Positions 13,301-43,088 of a DNA stretch of 64,000 nt are shown piece by piece. The stretch spans positions 63,385,078 to 63,449,077 of the forward strand of contig CM075862.1 in assembly GCA_037975125.1 (NCBI GenBank), written 5' to 3'. Both the position numbers and the translations under genes were made by a program. The notes under the pieces were generated by a model, which was not told the DNA's origin, ran no database searches, and saw nothing but the letters and a program-made list of their open reading frames with translations. Source of the DNA: Latrodectus hesperus (lineage: Eukaryota; Arthropoda; Arachnida; Araneae; Theridiidae). Within the stretch, counting starts at the first letter, position 1, and each line of letters begins with the position of its first letter.

Positions 13301-16300
13301 TAGATGACACATTTCAAATAGAAAATTAAATATAAAACATTCAGAGACAATTAAATAAAATTAAAAATTTTTTTGCAAAATTAGGAAATTTGTACCAATT
13401 ATCTTTTGACATCCTGCTCAGTTAATAATTGAAAATATTTTTGCTGCCATAATTTCTTTTTTAAATAGTGTGATGAATTAATAAACAAATGCTGACTTTG
13501 CTTGAAAATTGACAAAATGCTGTTTAATTAAATTTTGATCAATAACCAAAACTTTGTTGTGTCATAGAACGATTTTAAATCATTTCATAAAGAAATAAAA
13601 TACTGAACCACATTAGCCAAAATAAAAATTCAAAGTTTTAATTTAAGACATATTAGGGGATTTGGAATGTATAGAAATAAAGAATATCTAGCATGGAACA
13701 AACAAACAAACACACACACAAAAAAACAAAATCTATGTTATAATGATTTAGAAAATATCCACAGTGATTATGGCTATTTATATACTCCCAAAGCTAATTT
13801 AAAATATGGAAAAATTTGAATCAAAGTATAGAATTTATAAAAGCTTCTAAGAAAGGTACTGCAGACCCTTAAAAATACACCATCTGAATGCTTTGATTGG
13901 AAATTAATTGAAATATCAAGAAAAAGTTTGCTTTGAGAAAATTATAAAACTCAATTCAAAAGGTAAAAAAGAAAACAAGTAATACATGATTTTTATATAC
14001 TTAAATGTTAAAGAGATGTATTTAAATTTGACGGGACAAAGATATACAGCATTAATATTATGTGTAGATACACACATGTAATATAACTTTAATAAATTTT
14101 TCTTTTTCAAGTTTTTTTATTTGCATGTAGAAATAAAGATTTTTAAATAAAAGTTTTATGTGCTGAGAACACAGCTAAATTGCTGGAAATAAAAAAACTT
14201 AAAATTTAATTATAGAGTGAAGGTTCTACTGAAGCTGAAATTGAAAAAATTTATAAGGAAATAGAGGAAAAACAAAATGAAAGTAAGTCAGTATATTGAA
14301 TAAAAAATAGCATTTAAAATTATTATTCTAGAATTGTTGTTCTATTTAAGTAAAATTTTCTCTTATATATTTTTAAAATGTTGTTAATTAAAGTTCTAAG
14401 AGCTTAGATCTTGAACTTTTGAAATTGATTCAAATTAAATTATTTTGCCTTTAAATTAAACATTTTTCAAAATTACTAAATAATAATTATGAGACATGGC
14501 ATTATAACTTTCATTGTGTGATGAGATGATAAAACTATTTAATAAGTACATTAGACACTGAAGCATCATTTAATTGATAATTCCTATATAGAAAAAACAA
14601 ATAGTAATGATCCAAAAACTATTATTGAGTGAGCTTCTATTAGTGTTTTTAATAAGTAGGAGAAAGATTGAAATAGTACAAGCAGATAATAAGGCATTGT
14701 TTGCTTGATTGCAAAGACTGTTAACAGTAGCTACTGGCTGAAGCAAACAGTAGCTAATAATGACTCTCATTTGGCTATGGAATGATTTGCAGATGCAGCT
14801 GTAAGTATATCCAAATGTGAAGTTTATCCAATAAAATATTTTTTGGATTCTGTACCAAATATTCCTTATATTTTTCTACTGAACATGTATTCTGATATCC
14901 ATGGTTACTGTATACATGTAATCTGATATTCATGATATAAGCTTGATAACATAAAATTTAACAATTATAGTGAAATGGAAGAAAATTACCTGATGGTATG
15001 AATCAAGATTTTTACAGTATTACATGTCCCCTATATTATCTTTATGATGAGCAGTCACTCCCTAATTGTACATCTGGCCAGAAACATTGAAATTATGCTT
15101 TGGAAGACTTTCTTATGGGTGTCCCTGCTGTTTATGTTTAAAATACCATGAAATTTTTCGATTAATTATTTTTAATTTGGTAAATGCTTAAAATATAATT
15201 TTCGAGCAAGATTATGAAAAATAATTTCCAAGAATTTCATGTATTACTAACTTTTTGTAGAGCTATTTTTTTAGCATTATCTTTTGTTTCTTTGTAATTG
15301 TGACATTCCATACTAAACAATTTTTACACCCTCCAAAATGTAATAATTTTTCATCAGTGCAATAAATATTTTTGTTACAAATTAAATTTGATTAGTAGAA
15401 AATTATTTCAATGACAACAAATTAGTCAATGCAAACATTTTTGTTATGTATTAAATTCAATTAATGATGTATATTAGTTAGCAATATTTACAAATTTAAA
15501 ACTGAGTCACTGAAAAACTATTTTAATAGATTGGTCTTGGGAGTTAATTTTACATGATAAGAATATTTGCAAAATAACTATGCATCTCTTTTTGCTGAAT
15601 ATATTGAAAAATGTGAAACATTTTTTTTATTGGAACAAAAATGATCTTGCTTTCAATCTGAAGGATAGAATCTATTCATGAGATTGAAATTGATTTTCTC
15701 TTAGTTATTTTAAATTAAGTAAATTAAAATTACTTATCTTAATTTAAAGTAATACAGAATAAGTCCATCCTTGTAATCTGCATTACAGTTATTTCACTCA
15801 GTGGATTGCTCCTAAATGAAAATTTGTTTAGAACTCAAAACTACTGTATAGTGATATGAAGAGATTACAATTATCATAAGTATCATTTCAGATGGAGCTA
15901 AAAGATTTACTAGGAAAAAGGGGACAAGGGAATCAAGGAAATGAAATCAGTGAAGAATGGAAGTAAAAGAATAACAAAATTTAAAAAAGGAGGATTTTTT
16001 CTTATGTTTCTAATGCTACGAAAATGTGATTCCTTTTTTTCCTTCAGCTAGTTAAGTTATTGGAAAATTCTGAGTGATCTTGAAGGAAAAAAGTTTGAAA
16101 AATACCTGATTTAGTTGATAGAGTATTTGAAGATAAGTTTTAAAATTCACTTTTTTCTTTTTGAAATACTTACTCAAGACAGGGTGGTCACAAAAATAAT
16201 AGTATGCTTATTTTATAATTTATTAACAGAGTAAAAATTAAATATGTTGCTACTGAAATTAATTGAATATATTTGAAAATAATTCTGTAATTTTATTCTA

Positions 16301-19300
16301 TGGAGAGATGTTACATCTCTTTATAGGAAATGTATTGCACATTTTGATGAATAAATACTTTATTAGTTGCATAAATTTAAAAAACTTTTTGATGAAATTA
16401 TTTTGAAATTAGTGTAAAACCTTGAATATTTTTTTAGTTGTGGAAACTAAAGAACTGTTGAATAAAGCAAAAAATGAGTTGGATGATATTGTTCTATATC
16501 AAATTCCTAAGAATAAGAGAGAAATGGATATTCCTCTGGGACAGAGGAAAATTATTTTGTATGTATGAGATTAAAACAATTTTTTTATGTTCAAATATCA
16601 TTTGAAATTATTTTAGTTTTTGTAATGACATGTTTCTTATTTAAATTGTAGAAATTTCTATTTTTAGTATATAATACAAAACTATAAGTTTTGTGATCTT
16701 ACTTTATTGAGTTATGTGATCTATTTTACATTATTACATTCCTTCATTATATCTGAAAGTTCAAATTACCTTTAAAAAATAACTCTTGTTTTGTGCATGC
16801 CCTATTCTATGTTGACTGTAATTTTATTTTTCAACTAAAGAGAAGAGAATAAGTGGGATTCCTGGGAAACTGTCAACAATCACATCTGTTAATTAAAGAA
16901 GGTTTAAATTACTCTCTCAATCATTTAATTTCATACACTCATTTATGTTTATTTATTCTCACACAACATTGGACTCTTTATCTTCTATATATCATCATAG
17001 TGGGAATTTTCAAATAATTCTGAAAACTATTGTTTATCCTAGGCATCCTTATGAAAAATTTTAAATATGTAAACCAAGAAATTTAAAATAATAGAATTAT
17101 TTCATAACTAATTAAAAAAAATATGAAATAGGGGAGATGTTTAATAAAGAATTAGACGTTCTACAAGCAAGGTAACATTTTCACTTCTGGTTGACAGTAT
17201 CGGTAAGAAATTTTTAACATCAGACATTGGTAGGAAAGTGATAACATTAAAGAGAAATTTAAATGAAAACAAAAATAAATCAGAAGGAAAATAACAATTG
17301 TCAAAAAGTGATTGACGTCTCCTCTTAAATCTTGTAACATGTTCAGTGTTGTCAACTCCTATGTTCATTTGTCAGGCATATATTTTAATGGATTTCTTTC
17401 ATGTTAAATGCAAAATTTTGACAATCAAGAAACTGGTAATTTTAACTATTCTCTTCCTCTTTAATATTTTTAATATAATAAAAATGGATCAAAATTTGAG
17501 AAAAAAATGTAATTGATAATGAAAATAGAATTCAGAAGAGATGGGAAAATGATTATTTAATTACAAATAACAGTGTGAAGCTTCATGCAATGTACTGAAG
17601 GAAACAACATTGACATTCTACAATTCTCAAAAAAATAGAGAAAAAAAAACTATGCAGCATGCAAGGAAAAAGCTTAACATTCATTGATTACAAATATAAA
17701 AATTAAATTGAAACAGTAAATAATATAATAAAATATTTCGACATTGCATAGAAAACTTCCTAAAAGCTTAAAGCTATTCTAAGGCATTTTATTGTCTCTT
17801 GCGTTATTACTTTACAAGAAATCTTTTACATCAATAATAGTCCATATTTTCGTGTTACAAGGATGTATAGTATGGGAAACTCCAAGCAGAAAATTCTTGA
17901 CAGATGTGCACGCAGAAGACCAAAGCGCAACAGCTAACTTCTGTATTCAACAATTTGGAATCCAGGAATTTTTTTATATCAATAGGCCACAGTAAGCCCT
18001 ATAATAAAATATGTAAATTGTTTTATTGATTCTTTTCTTTTCAATATTCTGTATATAAAGTGTAACTTGAATTTTGCATGAGCTAAAAGACCTTTTACTG
18101 AAGGCAGCCAAATTAATGTACGCTACAGAAATGGCAAAGGTTTCTTTTTAGAGACACTGAGATTTAAATAGCACAATTTTTCTTTAAAAAACCCTGCTAA
18201 AATTCATTAATATTGCTTAATATGTACAGAAATCTTTGACTAATTTGAGAAAGAAAGATACTTTTCACTATACCTTAATGGAAAAAGAAAAAAGTATAAA
18301 AAATCTATCAAAATATCTTATTTATAAGATGAACAAATGAAGTTAACATAAACTAAATTCAACTTAGGATCATAAAAGTTCATGTGGGAACCAAGACCAG
18401 CAGTGCCCATATCTGTTTTCATGAGTGAGAGCCCTGGTATGTGAAGCATATTTCAGTCATGTTGTCAGCCTAATGGGAAACCCCTAGTGTTTAGTTCCAA
18501 AGAATACTTGGTACTCAGTTTCATCGACCTGAAGGAGTGAAAGGGTGAGTTAACCTTGCCCAACCTGAGGATCAAACCTGGGATCTGTACCTTGGAAGTG
18601 CAAAACACTACCAGGCTTTAATATTTAAACATTGAAGTGTAATTAAACTATTTGGGTTAAATATTTATAAAAACTTAATTTTTAATCATAGTAAGAAGTT
18701 TCTTCTATACAAATATTACATTTGTTATTTAAGTAATACAATTTTGTAGAAATAAGTGTTTTAAATTTTAATTTTGAAGACTCACATTTTTATGATATGC
18801 AAAAAAAATTTATTCAAAGATCTATGATATGCAACTTGTTTAGTTCAGTTTATAAGCTAGATAAATTTATTGACATATTTATCTCAATTTATGACACAAA
18901 AGTAATATGATATGCACTAGCTGTACATGTACTCACTTGTAACTATGCAGCCAAATTTTTCATGTATGAAAATAAAAAAACATCAATAATAATCAATGAT
19001 GCAAAATCAAACTTTACTCACAAAATCTGCCATGTTTATTTACAAGGAAAATTGAGTTTAATTCTTCAAAATCGGCGGATTCGCTTGGAGTTATATATCG
19101 GAGGATAATTTGATCTTTTTGCGCTGGTGAATAAGGTTTAAGATATCGGCTGCAGATTACCCCGACATGTGAGTTAACTCTGGTTAGAGAATATGGCTGC
19201 AAAAGCATAATTAAGCAGAATTATTAGATACTTATGTTTAATAAGTATCTAATAATTCTGCTTATGCTATGTTAAATTAATTACATAGTTTTATTAACTT

Positions 19301-19542
19301 TTGAAATTATTACTCAAATTTTACATGAATTTGATAATACAATTTAGAGTAAATATTCTAAAATACATGTATTTTATAATTACTTAATACTTGAATTTTG
19401 TATAAAAATTGTTTTAGTCTTCAAATATTTTTATCCAATTAGAAATATATTTGAAGATGCTCATACAAAGTCTGAAATCAGATTGGAACATTTAAGAAGT
19501 GTAAAAGCAATGAAGGAAACAGAATTATATAAACTCGCCTGA
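2058..19542 (+). CDS. Unidentified coiled-coil protein, C-terminal 205 residues (8 exons)
   Basis: Exons 2058-2132, 4601-4648, 5743-5797, 11072-11161, 12913-12976, 14216-14282, 16438-16558 and 19443-19542 join in one frame through GT-AG introns to a TGA at 19540-19542. The first exon enters with two bases of a split codon, so the 5' part is missing from the window or unrecognised. The product is very rich in Glu and Lys, with heptad-like Leu/Ile spacing from about residue 10 to 90 (for example EDEKLSKLIDKINQLE and LREAIEDLQAKIDSNKEK). A less charged break follows (NLCELFGSAVFTYSEGS), then a second helical stretch and a basic C-terminus. No catalytic motif or membrane segment is seen. A structural or adaptor role (cytoskeleton, centrosome or kinetochore) would fit but is not shown. 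AATAAA follows at 19621 and 19662. Confidence 0.8.
2585..2658. repeat. Perfect 26-bp inverted repeat (hairpin)
   Basis: Arms 2585-2610 and 2633-2658 are exact reverse complements over 26 bases, with a 22-base AT-rich loop. It lies in the first visible intron of the coiled-coil gene. It carries no coding capacity. Confidence 0.9.
3315..3480. repeat. Intronic segment of higher GC, probable interspersed repeat
   Basis: About 165 bases are clearly richer in G and C than the surrounding intron, with short related motifs (ACTCTC, CCAAGGAC and their complements). No reading frame or element end is recognised. Most likely a fragment of a SINE or of a LINE 3' end. Confidence 0.3.
4601..4648 (+). CDS. 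Coiled-coil gene, exon b
   Basis: 48 nt, acceptor TTTTAG after a long T tract, donor GTGAGA. Encodes EDEKLSKLIDKINQLE, a strong heptad segment. Confidence 0.75.
5743..5797 (+). CDS. Coiled-coil gene, exon c
   Basis: 55 nt, acceptor TTTTTTTAG, donor GTAAGT. Encodes ASNTVSEFKAEKLGKEAN plus two bases of the next codon. The following intron is the longest (5798-11071) and holds the mariner element. Confidence 0.74.
6605..6890 (+). repeat. Unnamed interspersed repeat, copy 1
   Basis: Shares an ordered set of blocks with 18368-18625 and 54475-54680: GACAGCCCATATG, GAGCCCTG, GGTCAGCCTAATG, a CTCAGTTT-to-CGACTC block, GAAGAGATGAAA, and in copies 1 and 2 GAGGxTCAAACxT. Non-coding. The tail has a weak B box-like AGGGTCAAACTTC, so a SINE origin is possible. 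Confidence 0.65.
9018..10289 (+). mobile_element. Full-length inactive mariner element
   Basis: Flanked by TA (9016-9017 and 10290-10291). Ends are about 30-bp imperfect inverted repeats: the left reads TTGGGTTGGATAGAGGGAAA, and the right, reversed, reads TTGGATTCGAGGGAATG. Both run on into TTCTGTCGTATT. Inside is a decayed mariner transposase on the plus strand. It sits in the intron 5798-11071 of the coiled-coil gene, in the same orientation. Confidence 0.93.
9202..10215 (+). pseudogene. Mariner transposase pseudogene (DD34D type)
   Basis: Runs from an ATG to a TAA at full family length, but has several stops and frameshifts. Readable pieces in order: YEFQKGSNAS (N-terminal helix-turn-helix), RSGQPSKIDNDVLRSMLENN, SREIAEEFGIHHTIVGDHIK, LITGDGKWIIYENI (first catalytic Asp; family members usually have GDEKW), FHHDNARS (second Asp) and YSPDIAPSDYYLF (third Asp). 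It cannot make an active enzyme. Confidence 0.92.
10290..10341. repeat. (TA)26 microsatellite fused to the mariner target site
   Basis: An uninterrupted TA run that begins with the TA duplication at the 3' end of the mariner element. Confidence 0.95.
11072..11161 (+). CDS. Coiled-coil gene, exon d
   Basis: 90 nt, acceptor TATGTAG, donor GTAAGA. Encodes LEEKNKFLREAIEDLQAKID and onward; phase agrees on both sides. Confidence 0.78.
12913..12976 (+). CDS. Coiled-coil gene, exon e
   Basis: 64 nt, acceptor CTGCTAG, donor GTAAGT. Encodes EAFENQAINLCELFGSAVFT, the less charged region between the two helical stretches. Confidence 0.76.
14216..14282 (+). CDS. Coiled-coil gene, exon f
   Basis: 67 nt, acceptor ATTATAG, donor GTAAGT. 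Encodes SEGSTEAEIEKIYKEIEEKQ, acidic and helical. Confidence 0.78.
16438..16558 (+). CDS. Coiled-coil gene, exon g
   Basis: 121 nt, acceptor TTTTTTTAG, donor GTATGT. Encodes VETKELLNKAKNELDDIVLY, then a Pro/Lys-containing turn (QIPKNKREMDIPLGQRK). If the donor were skipped, the frame would stop three codons later with a TGA at 16567-16569, giving a possible alternative end. Confidence 0.78.
17790..17998 (+). other. Intronic open frame of unknown meaning
   Basis: Open for 67 codons to TAA at 17996-17998. The last 43 codons (CIVWETPSRKFLTDVHAEDQ and onward, ending FFYINRPQ) have balanced, coding-like composition, and an AG precedes them (TTACAAG). It lies in the intron 16559-19442. It could be a skipped exon or a transposon fragment; no family is recognised. 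Confidence 0.2.
18368..18625 (+). repeat. Unnamed interspersed repeat, copy 2
   Basis: Same block order as 6605-6890 and 54475-54680, including GAGAGCCCTGG, TGAAGCATAT, GTCAGCCTAATG, CCTAGTGTTTAGTTCC and GAAGGAGTGAAAGG. The end adds CCTGAGGATCAAACCTGGGA. Confidence 0.65.
19050..19200. repeat. GC-richer intronic block beside a hairpin
   Basis: About 150 bases with CGG/CGCTGG-type words unlike the surrounding AT-rich intron. The minus strand is open for 64 codons here, but I recognise no protein. It directly abuts the hairpin at 19203-19268, so both may belong to one small non-autonomous element. Confidence 0.3.
19203..19268. repeat. 23-bp perfect inverted repeat (hairpin)
   Basis: Arms 19213-19235 and 19241-19263 are exact reverse complements with a 5-base loop. 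After a 3-base bulge the pairing continues five more pairs (AGCAT/ATGCT). It lies in the last intron of the coiled-coil gene, about 175 bases before the last exon. Confidence 0.9.
19443..19542 (+). CDS. Coiled-coil gene, last exon
   Basis: Acceptor CCAATTAG. Encodes NIFEDAHTKSEIRLEHLRSV, then KAMKETELYKLA and TGA. The poly(A) signal AATAAA is 79 nt after the stop. Confidence 0.77.
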
Positions 19543-21656
19543 AAAATCAAACTCTTTTTGATTTGTTGTAGCTTTATTTGATTACATTTCCTAATTATAA
19601 AAAATGTAAGCTTTCCAACAAATAAAACATAATTCTGATTTTGAATGAAATTTTATTGTGGAATAAAAGGTTTTGATTAAATTGTGCATCCATCATTCAA
19701 TAATAATTCACATTATTCATGTAAAATTTTATTTAAAACAAATATTCTGTACAAAACAAAAGTTTTAACTTTAAAACAGCAGTCAGATTTTTCCCTCAAA
19801 CTTAAAATTATTTCTAGGAAAAAATGTAGAAATTAAGAAAAGTTGAAAATATTACATATTTTTTAATATTAAATAAACTTTAAATTCTAATTACTTTAAA
19901 CTAATAAGATATCCAAACATATGTGTTTAAAAAAATTCTTTGATATTTATAATGACTAAAAAATTAATTTCTTTCATAAGAAAATATAATTGACACAAAC
20001 TGTGTATAAGTAGACTAATTTATGGTAATTTTTTTTAAAAAAGTTCTTTGGTCATATATCTTTTATTTTATGAGACATAATTTTTGAAAATTTAATTTAT
20101 AATGATATGTTTAAAATAAATTATTGATGGTGAAAAAAACGAATAATATAAAAAAAATAGAAAACTAAATGAATGTAACATTTTTTAATTTTTAAATTAA
20201 TGATGTATGTAATGTTTTTGAATTATATATTTTTGTCTTATTAAATTTACAGTAAAAGAAAAAAAAATTGTAAATCAACATGACTTACACAAAGTTCATA
20301 TTTACAACATCAAATTTATAAAAATTAAATTACTCTAACAATATATTTTAAAATTTTATTTTTACCTTAAAAATATGAATATGGTAATCTTCAAAAAAAC
20401 TTAAAGTAAAAAATGTATAATTTCAAGTAATTTCATTTAAATACAATCAAAACTGCACTGTATAAATATATCAAAATTAAAAATAGTTACTTAACAATCA
20501 CTAATTTAATAAATATTCAGTAAAATTAAAGTACAATAAACTTCTGATTATCTTCAGTGTGTAAATTTTGGGGGGAAAAAACTCGCAATAAAAAGTGTTT
20601 TAGTACACAAGGAATAGAAATTTTTATATTTTAATTAATAAAGTACTTCTGTGCATAAATTATTAAAATACATATTTGTGTTGATTTGTTTCTTTTTTCA
20701 TAATTTATGAATCAGCCACGTCAATTAGTTCTGCTGATAATCAGAAGTTTACCATATTTGAATTTATATTAGAAGCAAATATTTCATTCAGCACATTTAT
20801 CACACTTCTTAAAAAAATAATATAGAAGTTTGCCACTTTAATTTATGAAATTTTATACATACTAATCAAAAATTATTTACAAGCTATTAGGTATTTATTT
20901 TAACAACTAAGTTATGCAAATTACATGTGTGCAATGCATTTTAATAAAAAGTGCACTTGTGTCCCATTTAAGGAAATCATAAAAAATTTAAAAAAAGTTA
21001 TTTTTCAAGATAATTGAAAATAACCGAGATAAGATTTTGCAATCATGTCAATTTCACATACACAATATTTTACATTTAACTTAATATCAAAATAGTGTTA
21101 ATTTAAAATACCATTCAAATTCACAAAATACTGTATTCTTATATTAAAAAAATTCAGCATATTTTATGCCTCCAATAGAAATAAAAGCATAAAAATACAT
21201 ATTAGATATAATGCCACAAAATCACATTGTAATTTAAAAGCATAATTCAGTAACATCGATGTGATAATTAAATATAAATTCATTGAATTTGTCTTCAGCA
21301 CTTAAGAAAAATTTTTATGCATTTTTAATGCAATCATTCAAACTTAATTAGATATAAGAATCCAGATAAAATGTTTGGAGAAATTAGTTCACTTTTAAAT
21401 ATTGAATTTGAGAGAATTTTCATTCTTAAATTCACTGGCAAAATTTAAAGATATATTTATGAAATTAAGATAATATGTAAATTTAAGCATAATTTATCAG
21501 TTCAATTTACAAATATGATATTATTTGAAATTATGCCACATCACACTCTTTGAATAAATTCAGAGTGATGATCCATGATAAAATTTAAAATAAAATGTTG
21601 AAAATTAGTTTTTTGAAACAGAAATTTTTAAAATGCATTCTTTACACAAGAATGGT
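19543..21656. other. Convergent 3' region between the two main genes
   Basis: Very AT-rich. It holds AATAAA on the plus strand at 19621 and 19662 for the coiled-coil gene, and several minus-strand AATAAA candidates for NNT (for example 19733-19728 and 20898-20893). I see no gene or recognised element. Which NNT poly(A) site is used cannot be told from sequence. Confidence 0.6.
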
Positions 21657-39686
<18,030 letters not shown>

Positions 39687-39883
39687 GGTGGCTAAAAACG
39701 GTATAGGATGAAATAAATCATAAAATGATGCTCAGATAATAAATTATGTCACATATTGAGCATTAGAAAGAGAATTTAAATGCATTTCAAAACACTTGAA
39801 ATAAAAGAACTAAAATTATAAATATTTATGCAACTTGCAAATGCATCTTCAAAAAAATAATTATATAGATAATAAATAATGTG

Positions 39884-39935
39884 GTTGGTTGGGTTTAATG
39901 GCGCAAGGTCCAAATAAGGACAAGCTGCACCAGAT
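39884..39935 (+). repeat. Short repeat fragment
   Basis: GTTGGTTGGGTTTAATGGCG followed by CAAGGTCC stands out from the flanking AT-rich DNA. The word order is typical of an interspersed repeat, but only one copy occurs in this window, so the call rests on my recognition rather than on comparison. It lies in the proposed NNT 5' UTR intron. Confidence 0.3.
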
Positions 39936-41811
39936 AAATAATGTGATTTAGTTTATACTGAATGCTTTAAACGTTATATTTTACACCAGTTTTGTAGAGA
40001 CTAGATTAATTTACATCAATGGTTGTCTTGATAATATCATGATTGAAAAGACCAATATTAATACTAAATTATAATAAAGGCAATTCAACAAGAAAATATA
40101 TGCATAGAACAATAGTTAAACACAAAAAAATTGTAACAATAGTCAACAATGTTCATCTAAAATTTTTTTACAGCAAATTTCACAGTGTTACATATCAAGG
40201 AAATATTTCAAAAGAGGTGTATGGCCAAAATCTGTCGCCAAACTTGATAGCCAAGCAATGATAATGATTTAAATATGATTGTCAGTGATGTCATGGATGG
40301 AACTTTTTTATTAAAATAACTAATTTTTGATACAGTTTGAAAGTTTACACTCTTTGCAACTGTTTCAAATGCATTTGTTAATCAAAAAATGTTCAAACAA
40401 AAATCCTCAGAAATTGTTCATACATTTCCATTACAAAAAATATTAAAACAGTTACAATTATAGTAGTAACAATGAGTATAAGAAATTTACAAAATTACTA
40501 TTGTCAAATAGCAGTAAATAATTTTCTATGACTTTCATTGTTTTAGACTAAAATATGATAAATGCATGCAACTCAGACTATTACTTTTATAGTATTTTTA
40601 TTTTTAGGTAAAAGAATTTTTTTTTTTTGCTACTAGGATAGCTGTTGAACTTATTGTTAAAATATTGGAAATTTTTGATCTATTTTAAATGAATCTAAGC
40701 ATTTTCTTTTAGTTAAAAAATGCAAATAATTAAAAGATCCTAATTAATTTCTGCAAATAAAATCTGTTATGAAAAATAATCAAAAATGTGAAAAACATAA
40801 AATTTAAAATATAACATAACAAATATGAATTCAAAAACTTTTTATGTGGTATATTTCATTAATTCAAAGTAAATTCAGTTTATTGAATGGTATTTTTTTT
40901 AACAGAAAAAGCTGCATTTTGTATTTACAGAACCAGATTATCGTCAATACCTATGAGTGTCATTAAAAAATAACTTCAAATTGATGTAGGTTCTTTAAAT
41001 ATTATTAAATATTCTGATTTTCAGCAAAGCTGCAAAATTATTTCATTACATTTATGAAATTTATTTTAATTTAATTATGAATTATACTATTCTTCTTTCA
41101 AATCTATCTCATATTATAATTTCTTAAATACATGATTCTTCATCTCAGAATAAAATATATATTTGGTCCTTTAATGATTAAACTGTTGCCCTTAAGCAAA
41201 AATTTGAAAATACAGATTTTGTGGAAAATGATAAACTTCTCTTCCCAAAATTGTTAACTTTTTAAATTTTCCAGTATAAAATAAAGCAAAAAATAAGAGT
41301 AATAATAATGCCTTGTTAAAATGTATGTTAATTTTCATGATGTTCAAATTTTTGCATGCCCAATTTTCTTTGTAAAGCTTGTAGTTTTCAAATTAGCAAT
41401 GTCAATAAACTTTGATCGATTTATATTTTCTACTTTTGACACTTCCATTGTAATACAGCTTTATCAGTTTGCAGAGAGATAATATAATTTGGAACAACAA
41501 TAAAAAATGGAATAAATACAATGATCAGCAGCTCCAATGAGATAAAAAAAAATCATCGCAAACTGCTTTTAGATTCAAATTAATTTGGATAAAATTACTC
41601 ATTAATTAAATCAAAATTACTAAGCAACTGCATAGAAATAATGAGTCTTTAGTCATACTGAAAAGAATTTGTGTACCGAATGTAAATGAAATTTATAACC
41701 GCATTGTATAAACTAAAAATCATCCTGAACTACTCAAAATTTACACGAGTGCTCAACAATGTCTTTTTTTAAAAAAATTTTCAATTAAAATTCTCGACGG
41801 TTCTTACTTAC

Positions 41812-42010
41812 CAGTCGTTAATTTGTACTATCAGAGATTCAAAATGTAAATCATTACCGGCAGTCCGGTACAATAAATTAAAAAATATGCAATGTAAAAA
41901 AACGTGTTTTGAACTAACTACCGGTTCTCAAAATTGGCCACGCTGCTAACTCTTGCTAAAATTGATGCGGCGCCTGCTTTAATGTAATTCTGCCTTCCTC
42001 TTCCCCAGGT
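41812..42010 (-). promoter_or_regulatory. Candidate NNT promoter and non-coding first exon
   Basis: On the minus strand there is a textbook donor, CTG|GTAAGTAAG, with the GT at 41811-41810. It pairs with the acceptor-like TTTTTAG at 39692-39698, just five bases before the NNT start codon. Together they imply a 5' UTR intron of 2120 nt (39692-41811). The DNA just above the donor is richer in G and C than its surroundings and has a minus-strand CCAAT at 41937-41933, with no TATA box, as expected for a housekeeping promoter. The upper limit of the exon is not visible, so the end given is nominal. RNA reads across 39691/41812 would decide it. Confidence 0.45.
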
Positions 42011-42199
42011 TTACTGCTACAGCATTGTATTTTCACAAGCTTGCTTCTTTCAAACTAAAATCTCGCCAAGTAAAGATGGGCTATCGCCAACATTTGGGAG
42101 ATAGCCAATATGAATGGTTCCCGTGCGTCAGAAGTGTAGGAAAGCAATAAAAATGAAAGCGCACGTTAGAAATGCAGTTTTTCGTTCAGTGTGGATATC

Positions 42200-43047
42200 G
42201 AATAAAATAAGAAGCATATTCACATGAATCAGGGTGAAGTTATTCTTACAAACTAGGTAGATGTGTACTTAATTTGGTGGAAATACTTTATTTTAATATG
42301 TTTCAGAAAATTTCTACGAATAAAAAGTTATTTTATGTGTTTATATTTCTTTTATTATATTTTATTTATTAAACTTTTTAATAATTAAAATATAATAAAA
42401 AATTTTAAATTTTAAGTATTATATAGACAACTTCCATTTATTATTATAATTAATTTACAGAATCTTAAGGAATTTCTTTTTTAATAATAATATTACTAAA
42501 GACGGCTATAATTTTACAAGAAAAAAAACACCTAAAATCTCTAGCACTAGCGGGTGGTGGCTTCCATTAGAAATATAAATTTAACTTTGGGAAAAAATTG
42601 GGATACATATAAAAATAAAGACATTCACTATATACTGGGTTATGATCATAATGAGTTCGCATCACGAAAAAAATCGCATTCATGTATTAACTAAAGACAG
42701 AGAAAATGATACGAGGAAAGCTTAAATATTCTGTTTAGTTACAAGGTTATAAAAATTGTACACAAGCTTCTTTCAACCATATTTTAATGTACCTTCAGTT
42801 GGCAACGTCCTGTGTGAGAATATAAATATATATCACAGACCAATATTTATTATATTGGTATTATATATATATATTTATTATTTATTATATATAAATATAT
42901 ATTATATTAGTCGTTGATATATATATATCGTGATTTTTTTTCTTTTCTAAGATGTGTGATAAGTACTTTAAGTACTTCTGATGAAATTACCATCGAAAGT
43001 TACAAAATATTTTGATTGTTGGTAATCACATGAGTACATTATATAAT

Positions 43048-43088
<41 letters not shown>

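Noticed and set aside
42840..42930. Possible inverted-repeat element
   Set aside because: The pairing consists only of ATAT runs, expected by chance at this composition.
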